From assembly GCA_963697355.1 (NCBI GenBank), contig CAVONV010000023.1:682001-746000 (forward strand): a stretch of 64,000 bases of DNA. The letters run 5' to 3'. The notes beneath the pieces were generated by a model. That model ran no database searches. It had not been told where the DNA came from and worked only from the letters and a program-made list of their open reading frames with translations. Every line of letters starts with the position of its first letter. The first letter of the stretch is position 1. The DNA comes from CAVONV01 sp963697355. Its GTDB lineage: Bacteria; Acidobacteriota; Vicinamibacteria; Marinacidobacterales; DATDRI01. Positions 40,018-47,968 of the stretch are shown here, piece after piece. The translations under genes and the position numbers were made by a program.

Positions 40018-40317
40018 ATGGCGACCAAGGCAATGACCAAGACTCAGATCGTCACCTACATGGCGGAGAAGTCCGGCCTCAATAAGAAACAGGCCGCTGG
40101 TATCATGGAAGAGTTTGCAGCGCTCGCGGTTAGGGAGACCAAGAAAAGTGGGCAATTCGTCATCCCCGGTATCGGCAAGCTCGTGAAGTCCAATCGCAAG
40201 GCTCGTAAGGGGCGGAACCCTCAGACCGGTGAGACCATCAACATCCCAGCCAAGACCGTCGTGAAATTTCGGATTGCGAAGGCTTGCAAGGATTCTATCG
40301 TTCCTCCAAAGAAGTAA
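40018..40317 (+). CDS. HU/IHF-family DNA-binding protein
   Basis: A 99-residue HU-type protein: helical start (MTKTQIVTYMAEKSGLNKKQ), body (AAGIMEEFAALAVRETKKSG), the beta region with GIGKLVKSNRKARKGRNPQT and GETINIPAKTVVKFR (the DNA-wrapping arm contains the NPQTGE-Pro motif), and a basic tail (SIVPPKK). It bends and compacts DNA as a dimer. 'aaaggag' precedes the ATG and a strong terminator follows, so it is probably a highly expressed single gene. The family is well established. Confidence 0.92.
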   Translation: MATKAMTKTQIVTYMAEKSGLNKKQAAGIMEEFAALAVRETKKSGQFVIPGIGKLVKSNRKARKGRNPQTGETINIPAKTVVKFRIAKACKDSIVPPKK

Positions 40318-40348
40318 CAGACGTCACTTCGTAGGTTCACAAACAGCG

Positions 40349-40381
40349 AAGGAGGGCTTCTTGAGATTGGAAGCCCTCCTT
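40349..40381 (+). terminator. Strong rho-independent terminator after HU
   Basis: A perfect 12-bp stem (AAGGAGGGCTTC at 40349-40360, GAAGCCCTCCTT at 40370-40381) with a 9-base loop, 31 bases after the HU stop. Confidence 0.85.
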
Positions 40382-40512
40382 TGGCTGTGAAATCGCACCC
40401 TAGGTCTCTTCTTCTCTCTCGACATCCACGCTTGATCTTTCTCGACCTAGCCGTTGGACGCTAGAAGTGTCGTTTTCTCGCTGAAGAAGTCGCTGTAATA
40501 TCGAGACGGCTC

Positions 40513-41304
40513 TTAAAACAAAACTCTCGCTTCCCCCTGTTCCTCAATCAGCTTATCGAGGTGCCGGAGCAGCATATCGCGGCGCTTGATAATCGACTCG
40601 ATTTGTCCACCCATGAGAAGATCGCCTAGTTGCGCCTTCAATCCTTCCTCTGTGAGATTCTTCATCTTCTCAACAAGATTTCTGTCGAAGGCGTTCGGCA
40701 GCTTTTTCTTGTTTTTGAGCATTTTGTCGCCAGTGATGAAGCCGCGCGAGTGGTCGATGAGTATGATCGTGAATTCACCGTCGACAAGGAAGTTCTGGGC
40801 ATTGCGGTCATCGTTAAAGATGAGACAGTCGAATATCTTCATCCGGGAGAGCTGTTGGCTCCATGAGGGAGTTCGGGGTGTTTTGTCGGCCACGTCTGCG
40901 TAGAGGTAGGTGCCTTCCACCCAGTACTGGAGTGAGCCCATGTTTCCTTCTATTCTCCGCGCCACGGTGGGTGGAACCATATTGAGCCCAAGAAGCTTGT
41001 CAAGCTCATAAGCTGCTATCTCCGCTTGATAGCTTTCCCAATAGCCGCTGTGACGTCCGCGAGTGATGGGCTTGAAAGCGGCGTGAAACGTCTTGCCGTC
41101 CTTGTTGAGCGTCGCTTTGCGGGGTTTGGTAACACCCATTCCGACGTCCTCGACCTCGACCACTTCCGCTGTTTCGAGAAGGTCTTCGTAATCCTGATGT
41201 TCTCCCACCCATACCAGTTGCTTGGCTTCTTGTGTCTTTTGTCCGGCTCCCAAACTGAGGACCATTAGAAAAGGTAATGACCAAAGTAAAGCCCTTTGTT
41301 TCAT
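40513..41304 (-). CDS. Secreted Fam20-like (atypical) protein kinase
   Basis: A signal peptide (LLWSLPFLMVLSLGAG) is followed by a kinase core like eukaryotic Fam20 secretory kinases. There is a Gly turn (EDVGMGVTKP), the ATP Lys at 78 in FHAAFKPITRG, Glu95 in SYQAEIAAYELDKLLGLNMV followed by PPTVARR, the catalytic-loop pair Asp165/Asp166 in FDCLIFNDDRNAQNFL, and the metal Asp184 in ILIDHSRGF (Fam20: 'LDNGRGF'). A C-terminal helical part (residues 200-263) ends KLIEEQGEARVLF. Length 263. Predicted to phosphorylate a protein or sugar outside the cytoplasm. It overlaps the upstream phosphatase gene by ATGA and is the last of four overlapping genes. All key catalytic residues are in place. The substrate is unknown. 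Confidence 0.8.
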   Translation of the reverse strand: MKQRALLWSLPFLMVLSLGAGQKTQEAKQLVWVGEHQDYEDLLETAEVVEVEDVGMGVTKPRKATLNKDGKTFHAAFKPITRGRHSGYWESYQAEIAAYELDKLLGLNMVPPTVARRIEGNMGSLQYWVEGTYLYADVADKTPRTPSWSQQLSRMKIFDCLIFNDDRNAQNFLVDGEFTIILIDHSRGFITGDKMLKNKKKLPNAFDRNLVEKMKNLTEEGLKAQLGDLLMGGQIESIIKRRDMLLRHLDKLIEEQGEARVLF

Positions 41305-43001
41305 GGCTTGTTCGCGCCTCCTTGGGGTTGTCTCGACTCCTTCAGCTTGCGGAGCTCGTTTTGGGCCTCCGCTCGTTTTGGATCTTGCTCGAGTGCGCTT
41401 TCGAATGCGCCGCGGGCTTTGTCTTCTTCGTCGAGCTCGAGATAAGAAAGACCCAGATAATAGAAGGCCTCGTAGCTGGCTTTTCCTTCGACGACCTTTT
41501 GCAGCGTTCGTGAGGCCTCCTCATACTCATTCCGGCGGAATTGCAGGCGTCCCTGGGTCAACAACAGAGATTGGTTCTGGGGTGAAAGGCGAAGTGCCGC
41601 CTCAATGTTTTTCTGGGCGATATCGATTCTCAAGTTGTTTTCTAAACAGAAACGGGCCAACGTATTACGTATGTAAGGGTTTTCGGGGTTCTTCTCGATG
41701 AGCTTCTCGTGGCCCGCGATGAAGGCCCGGTATTGCTCGAGAGCTTTGTCCTCTTCTCCGATCGCCCGGTAGACGTCTCCAAGTGTTTTCCGGTATCGGA
41801 ACGGCAAAGCTCTGTCGATCTCGAAAAGCTGCTCGATCGCATCGCGTGCCAATTCGTGCTCTCCTCGTGCGAGATATCCTTCGGCTAGGCGACGGTGGAT
41901 ATTGATGTTTGCCGGATCCACGGCAGCGACGGCGACAAGGTAGTCGAGCTCGCTGTTCTCATCGATGTACTCCGGAAGATCGATCTTTCCTTCGGGATGA
42001 ACCCCCCACAACGCGTCGCCTTTGATCTCGAGCGCCACCTGGTGGCCGCCTTGATACAGCTCGAGCATGCCAACGTCGGCACTAATGTGTTTCCCTCCGA
42101 AACGTGGCTCGATAGCGCCGTCCGTAGTCGTATGCCCTACAACCAGTCGCTTTGCGCCGAGATTGGAGAGGATTTCATTGACCTTGGGGAGGTGGGCATC
42201 TTGCTGTTCCCTGGTCAGGGGAACTTCTGAGAGTCCTCTATATTGGAGCGGGGCTTTCAAGTCGAAGGTGTAACCGTCCTGGAGCGAAGCTCGGCCCGAC
42301 AGCTCCTTTTGAATTCGCTTGTTGATGTCCTCGATGCCCAGAGCGGAAAACTCGAGACTCCAATCTCCGTGGGTGAAGACGGTGTCGTTGATGCGAATGG
42401 CAGCGTTATGCTTTCTTATCCATTTCCCGTAGCGGCCACTCGGGGAAAATGCAATGCGATGTCCGAAATATCCGGGCGCGTATTGTTCGTCGAAGTCCCG
42501 ACGTGCTTCGTTCTTCGCTGGTGGCTCGGTGTCCTCCGTCTTTGCCTGTTGTCTGAGCTCGTCGAAGTACTTCTCGAAGGCCTTTTCCCTGGTTCTCCGA
42601 GCCTGGTCGTCGTCGTAGGATGCGAGCTCTTCCATCGATGTGCTGTCGAGGATGCCCACCATGTTCATGGCTTCATGATTTCCGATGAGGGCGTGCACGT
42701 ACCCCCCGGCCTTCTTCGCCTCTTTCTCGAGGCGCATGAGCAATTCCATGCAATCTCGCGAGCGTGCTCCTCGGTCGACGACATCACCCAATTGGACGAG
42801 ATGGGTCTTTCCCCCACTCCATTTCAGGTTATCGTCCACGAGACCCGTGTTTTCTAGAACGGCAACGAAGTTGTCATAGGCTCCATGAACGTCGCCAATG
42901 GCCACAACCCGCTCTACATCCTTCCACTCGTGCTCCGCGGCGGCGGGAGCGGCGGCCGTCGCAAATGCGACGAGGAGAAAGAGAGTGAACCTTCGCTTCA
43001 C
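41301..43001 (-). CDS. Secreted PPP-family phosphatase with C-terminal TPR repeats
   Basis: A signal peptide (RRFTLFLLVAFATAAAPAAA) precedes the PPP metallophosphatase signatures GDVHG (36-40), GDVVDRG (72-78) and GNHE (107-110). Later comes LVVGHTTTDG, the histidine of the fourth motif. A 'DSTSMEELASYDDDQ' insert follows GNHE. Residues 370-560 are TPR-like helix pairs (NINIHRRLAEGYLARGEHEL; YRKTLGDVYRAIGEEDKALE; FYYLGLSYLELDEEDKARGA). This is a Shewanella-type (Shelphs-like) PPP architecture in general outline, here with TPRs. Predicted to act in the periplasm on phospho-Ser/Thr or phospho-Tyr. It overlaps its neighbours by 4 bases on both sides (ATGA), so it is translationally coupled to the kinase. 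Confidence 0.88.
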   Translation of the reverse strand: MKRRFTLFLLVAFATAAAPAAAEHEWKDVERVVAIGDVHGAYDNFVAVLENTGLVDDNLKWSGGKTHLVQLGDVVDRGARSRDCMELLMRLEKEAKKAGGYVHALIGNHEAMNMVGILDSTSMEELASYDDDQARRTREKAFEKYFDELRQQAKTEDTEPPAKNEARRDFDEQYAPGYFGHRIAFSPSGRYGKWIRKHNAAIRINDTVFTHGDWSLEFSALGIEDINKRIQKELSGRASLQDGYTFDLKAPLQYRGLSEVPLTREQQDAHLPKVNEILSNLGAKRLVVGHTTTDGAIEPRFGGKHISADVGMLELYQGGHQVALEIKGDALWGVHPEGKIDLPEYIDENSELDYLVAVAAVDPANINIHRRLAEGYLARGEHELARDAIEQLFEIDRALPFRYRKTLGDVYRAIGEEDKALEQYRAFIAGHEKLIEKNPENPYIRNTLARFCLENNLRIDIAQKNIEAALRLSPQNQSLLLTQGRLQFRRNEYEEASRTLQKVVEGKASYEAFYYLGLSYLELDEEDKARGAFESALEQDPKRAEAQNELRKLKESRQPQGGANKP

Positions 43002-43915
43002 GGATGACCTTTCTCGTCCTCACCGGCGGTCTGGAACAAAGCTCCAAAGATTCCCTCCAAGAGATCGGGATGTACGGCCAATGACTCGAGGAGGTCCTGT
43101 CGCTCGATTTTGAGGGCCTTCCCCGGCGTCGTGACTCGGCCGCGCCAGCCCATGGTTCCGCCAGCAAGGGCCTCGTCCGCCCCAAGCACGTCCCCAACGG
43201 AGACGGTTATTGGATCGCCTCCCATCGGGGGCTCGAGCTTCAACTCGCCGGACAACATGATCCAAATGGAGGAGGGGTCGCCTTCGTCGAACATCTTGCT
43301 TTTGTCTTCGAGGGGGACCTCTCGTGCCGTTGCGCTGAGCCCTAGTAGCTCGTTGGCACGGGTGCGGGCAAAGAAGGGAAGCTGGTTCAGGAGAAGGGCC
43401 TTGTCAATAGGGCGAAGCGCCCTGCTTGCCTCCCGTCGCGCCTCACCCGTAGCGACCTCGACCGCTCCGGACAAGAGACTCGGTGGGCCCGAGGTCGAAG
43501 GCTGCCCCATCAACATTCGAAAGACACCTTCCACCAGCTCGATATTGTCCGACAGCAAACCACGAAAACTCTCAGCTTCCATGGCGACGCAAATCGACGT
43601 CTCCTTGGCTTCGGCCGATTCCATCAAGGATTTGCCTTCGAGAACCTCCCGGAAGCCGAACATCCGAGGAGGAGAAACTTCGTGTTGAACTCCATCTGTT
43701 TCCGACACGACAACTTGGCCTTCGACCAGCACCTGAATGTACTCTGCCGGCGCGCCCTTCTTTTGAAAGGTGCTTCCCTTGGTGTGTCGGACTTGCTGGG
43801 CGATAGTGGAGAAACGAAAGAGTTCATCCACAGAAGCAAAAGAAAAGAGAGGTATGGGTCGGAGTTGGCGCACGACGGTCACGGCTGGGACCGGCGGAAG
43901 GAGCTCAAACCGCAT
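42998..43915 (-). CDS. Protein with two cyclic-nucleotide-binding domains
   Basis: Start at 43915 (MRFELLPPVPAVTVVRQLRP) fits the gene overlap of 11 bases with the transporter; the longer frame to 44086 lies inside that gene. Two cNMP-binding beta-rolls are visible. The first is residues 25-140 (LFSFASVDELFRFSTIAQQV; GAPAEYIQVLVEGQVVVSE). The second is residues 175-300 (LPFFARTRANELLGLSATAR; MFDEGDPSSIWIMLSGELKL; VGDVLGADEALAGG). No DNA-binding domain and no membrane segment follow, so it is likely a sensor subunit. The PBC arginine of true cAMP sites is not clear in either domain. It probably works with the transporter-HEAT protein encoded just upstream. Confidence 0.8.
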   Translation of the reverse strand: MRFELLPPVPAVTVVRQLRPIPLFSFASVDELFRFSTIAQQVRHTKGSTFQKKGAPAEYIQVLVEGQVVVSETDGVQHEVSPPRMFGFREVLEGKSLMESAEAKETSICVAMEAESFRGLLSDNIELVEGVFRMLMGQPSTSGPPSLLSGAVEVATGEARREASRALRPIDKALLLNQLPFFARTRANELLGLSATAREVPLEDKSKMFDEGDPSSIWIMLSGELKLEPPMGGDPITVSVGDVLGADEALAGGTMGWRGRVTTPGKALKIERQDLLESLAVHPDLLEGIFGALFQTAGEDEKGHP

Positions 43916-46702
43916 GACGCACCTCCTTCCCCAGTCGGTGCTCACCGAGGGCAAGCGATGCGGCCTCGAAAACGATGAAGTCTCTGGCGTCACGGAACTC
44001 CAAAGCTTGCTCCAAGTCGTCGACCAGCGACCAGATTTTTCGTTCCCGTATGGTGTCGATGGCGAGTGCTGCCACGACGGGGTCATCGTTGTAGATTAGA
44101 CGTTCCAGTGTCTCCTCCACGCTCCTTACTCTGGTCTTGATGGTCACGTTACCGCGCCGTACCTTTTCATCGATCGGCATCTCTTCCAGAATAGACATGA
44201 AGTGCTTCCGAACGGTACCGGTCATCATATTGTCCAGGTACTCGAGAGCACTCGACCGGGCTCGCGCGTCACCTTTTTCGATGGCCCATCTCGAGGCCAG
44301 CACGTCTCTCCATGGCCAAATGAGCGCCGCCGTTCTGAACAGGCGGTCCCAGACCCTTTCCAGCTTCTCGTGAAAGGCCCGAGCGAGGAGAGAGTCCTTT
44401 GGCAGGTCTCCTTTTTCGAAGAGGTTGTAGTGAAGGCCGAGGTAGCGAAAATAGCGAAAAGCCTCTTTTTCGGCCAGCGGCAAAACCGGCTCCGGAGCGA
44501 CGGATAGCTCGGGATGGCCCCGATGGAGCCGCTCGAGAGCATTCAGGGTCTTGAAGCGGAGCAGGCCATCCTCGTCCTTCAGCGTTTCGAGCAAGATGTC
44601 CATGGACTTCTGACAAGGGATGAGGGCGATGGTCCCCGGAATATGGCGACGAACCCACATGTCTTCATGGCCGTCCCTCAAGAAGTAGGTGAGTGTGTCC
44701 AAGACATCTTCGCCGTAGCTCACCAGGACTTGTCGGGCATTGAACTTCAGGTGACGATGTCGGAGCAGTGAGACGAGTGTGGGAACGAAGATGTGGTCAG
44801 AAGCGCCTAGTTTTCTTGCGCTGGCAATGGCTTCCTTGGCGACCTCGAGGTTCGGGTCGTACAACAAGGAAACCAGCAGGTGGCGAAATCTGGGACTAGG
44901 TATCTGCGATACAGCGCGCGCGACCTCTCTTCGAGCCATGGCGGCCGTGCCTCGCATGTCGGTGGCAAGCCGTTGGAGCGTCATTTCAGCGGCCGATTGG
45001 TCCGATTCGTCCGCACTCCCGGCGAGGGCGACGGCCGCCGCTGCCGCCATGCGGGGATCGTCGTCCTCGAGGTAGGGCCGCATCAAATCGGAAACTTGTT
45101 CCTTGCGGAGGTCCGCCAGGGCTGCGACAGCAGCAGCTCGGACGTCGGGACTCTCATCTTTGAGGGCTTTCTCGATGGCCGGCATCCAACGCTCTACCAG
45201 ATCGGGCCGTACCGTTTGAATCGCTTTCAAGGCACGTTCTCGGACTGCGGACGATTGGTGGTGAAGAAGAAGCGGTGTAATGAGATTTTGCTTGTCCAGA
45301 GAGTCGAGGAGGTCGATGGCGTAGAGCACACTTCGCTCATCAGGGCTGCCCAGTTCCTCAATCAATGTCTCGATGGTCGAAGGATCTCCTGTTTCCAGCT
45401 TCATCTCCACCGGTGCCAAGTCTTCTGTCTCGATGCTCCTGCGGAAGGAAGCCATGTACTCCTTACGGGCTTTCCGTGCCATGTAGATCCAAATCAAGCA
45501 ATAGCCCAGGCTCAGGAAACTGAGCTGATACCACGTGGCACCGAGAACCTTGATCACGAGCAGCAAGAGTACGGATCCGATCCCCTTGCCGATGAATCGA
45601 TCGGCAACGACGTCGACGAAAGACTTGGCTTTGAGCTTCAGCTCACCGGGAAGAGGTAGAAACAACACTTCTCGGGTGGTTTTGTCGAGGCTGTATCGAG
45701 TAGCGCTATCCACGACACGGGCCACACTGGGTGCCCAGAGAACCGGGTTGAAAAGAATGAGAAGCGCGGTGGCGCCGAGGCTGACCGGGAGGACCATCAG
45801 CGCGAAGCCGATTCCGACGAACTTGTAGATGCGACTGACGAGCCAAACCTGGATGAAGAAGCCGATGAGGGAAATGTAGAAGGTAATTCCGGCAAGAAAG
45901 CTGGTAATGGCATCCTCGGTCTGCACGGTGGCTTCGGCCGCCATGTTGAGCTGCTGCTCGATGGTCACCGCGCCGAGAGCCGCGAATCCAACGACCATTG
46001 CGATGAGACGCAAGTGCTTCGACTGGCGGAGCATGCTCAGCGCTTCTCCGCTTTTTACGGACTGACTCTGTGATGGCTGAGACGTTTCAGGTGGTTTCAC
46101 CCGTTCTTCTGGATCATCAACACGATGAAAAAACACAGAGCGAGGATCCCGGCGCTTAAGAGGAGGAGACTGTCCGTTCCGACTCTTTTTGCAAGGAGCG
46201 ATGTGAGTCCGGAGCCGGTCATGCCGCCGAGGCTGGCACCGCCTCCAATGAAACCGAAGACGCGCTTGGCTTGCCGAGGGTCGTAGATGTCGTTGGCCAG
46301 TGTCCAGAACTGACTGATGAGGAAAATGCCGAGCAACAACCGGCCCCAGAAGTAGAACGCGGCGGAGACCCATTCCTGGCCGGTCTGGAAAAGAAACCAG
46401 AAACCGATGAGGAGGCCGATGACGACGACCTGCGTACCGGGAAGTACCCAATTGCGGGGGATCATGCCCACGAGACGACTGTAGTACTGCATGATCACAC
46501 CCATGGTGAGGCCGGCCAACAGCATCACCCACGGGAGGTTATCGGCTCCGAGATCGGAAATGAATTTCGAGGTCGCCGATGGCTTGATGTTGTTGTAAGC
46601 CGTCATGACCAGGAAGGAGTAGACGAACATCAAGACGACTGTTGTTGTTTCACCTTCCCGGAGGTCGACAACCGGTGATAGAAGACGCCTAATAAAGGTC
46701 AT
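43905..46702 (-). CDS. ATP/ADP-translocase (Npt1/Npt2) family transporter with C-terminal HEAT repeats, one frameshift
   Basis: Starts at 46702. The first half has a set of membrane helices (TTVVLMFVYSFLVMTAYNNI; NLPWVMLLAGLTMGVIMQYY; VVVIGLLIGFWFLFQTG; GFIGGGASLGGMTGSGLTSL), with the NTT-type start 'MTAYNNIKPSATSKFISDLG'. A frame break near 46105 leads to RLIAMVVGFAALGAVTIEQQ and the second set of helices. From about residue 430 HEAT repeats follow (DESPDVRAAAVAALADLRKE; DDDPRMAAAAAVALAGS; LLRFKTLNALERLHRGHPEL). Total about 930 residues. Members of the family exchange ATP, ADP or other nucleotides. HEAT-fused versions in free-living bacteria are not understood. It heads the four-gene overlapping operon. 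The single frameshift may be an error. Confidence 0.78.
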
Positions 46703-46936
46703 GCTAATTTTTCCTGCGATTGGAATCTTTCACGTTGGCTGGCCTGGTGCTACCCGAGCCCATGTTATTTCAGGGGTGTGGGATGAAGCAAGTACTCATA
46801 TGGGTCGGTTGGGCCTGTCCTGATGCCTCTCGGGCGGGGCGTCCCAAGGGAATAAGAGAGAAGCTAGGCACGTTGGACCGCCACCTATGAAACGCTGAAC
46901 ATCTTCGAACGGCCTGGTTTTCCCTTCCATCGGAAA

Positions 46937-47962
46937 TCAGCGCCGTCGTTTCCTCGTTTTGTTGGATCTTCTGGAAAGGAGCGCCGCGGCTTCCAGAGTA
47001 GATTCTCGTAGCTCTTTGTGCCGAGTTGCACTTTCGTTGTTTCGGATGACCTGGGCCAAACGCGAGCGGTTTAGAGACTGGTAGGGATGCTCTGAAGCTG
47101 AGGCTACTGCACCAGCGGCGTTTCCGATGACGGCGCAGGCGGTGGGAGTCGCCCCTTCAATCAACCCGAAAATATACCCTGCGTTGAACGCATCTCCCGC
47201 ACCGCAGGTGTTGATGACCGGCAACGCGAAAGGAGGGACACGCTGAGCTCTGCCGGCCCAGAACACACGACACCCACCGGCGCCCAGTGTGGCCGCAACT
47301 TGCTCCGTTCCTTGCTCCATTGCGGCCTCAGCGGCCCGGCTGAGCTGGCGAATGCCGAAGGTCAACCGGAGCTCCGGGGCACTGGGTAAGGCGGCGGTGA
47401 CGTGGGGTAGAGCCTCTCGAATAGCGTCGGGCACCTCTGTGGCGCCGTGCGATGTGAAGTCCAGCGATGTCGTTGCACCCGATTCGCGAGCCAATCGAAG
47501 TGCTTCCATGGCGACTTTACGAGTCTTGGCCTCGAGCAACGTGTACCCGGACACATGGAGGTGGCGGATTCCTTGTATCGTCTCCGCGAGACCGTCCGCG
47601 GCGAGGCCCAAGTTTGCACCACGGGCACCGACGACCGTCCGCTCGCCATCGCCGGTGACAGGGATGGCGCAAACGCCGGTGGGGCGCTCAGAGTCCTTTT
47701 GGATGTGGCGGGTCTGTATGCCCAGTTTGCGCATTTCTCGAATGATCGCCAATCCTTCCGCGTCCTTTCCGACACGACCGATGACGCCCGTGTAAACTCG
47801 AAGGCGTATCAGCATGCTTGCTGGATTGAAAGCGGAGCCTCCCAAGGCCCAGGCGAAGTTTGCCGCAGGATTGTCCCGTCCGGGTTTGGGAAATGTAGGA
47901 AGATACAAAAGGAGCTCTCGGTTGATATCGCCAATGACGAGAGTGAGGAGGCGTTTGGGCAA
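46937..47962 (-). CDS. PfkB-family carbohydrate/nucleoside kinase
   Basis: 341 residues. The start is a TTG at 47962, seven bases after the stop of the GTPase fusion gene. Family landmarks: VIGDINRELLLYLPTFPKPG, AWALGGSAFNPASMLIRL (substrate Gly-Gly), VYTGVIGRVGKDAEGLAII, and signature 2 with the catalytic Asp in NTCGAGDAFNAGYIFGLIEG. The last 15 residues are basic (RRSNKTRKRRR), unusual for the family. Such enzymes phosphorylate ribose, fructose, adenosine or related sugars with ATP. It sits between two signalling modules, so an accessory role is conceivable but unproven. Confidence 0.85.
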   Translation of the reverse strand: MPKRLLTLVIGDINRELLLYLPTFPKPGRDNPAANFAWALGGSAFNPASMLIRLRVYTGVIGRVGKDAEGLAIIREMRKLGIQTRHIQKDSERPTGVCAIPVTGDGERTVVGARGANLGLAADGLAETIQGIRHLHVSGYTLLEAKTRKVAMEALRLARESGATTSLDFTSHGATEVPDAIREALPHVTAALPSAPELRLTFGIRQLSRAAEAAMEQGTEQVAATLGAGGCRVFWAGRAQRVPPFALPVINTCGAGDAFNAGYIFGLIEGATPTACAVIGNAAGAVASASEHPYQSLNRSRLAQVIRNNESATRHKELRESTLEAAALLSRRSNKTRKRRR

Positions 47963-47968
47963 AGTGCT

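Noticed and set aside
43915..44086. Longer N-terminus for the cNMP-binding protein
   Set aside because: The extra 57 codons lie wholly inside the HEAT-repeat coding end of the transporter gene and have low-complexity Ser/Trp-rich content.
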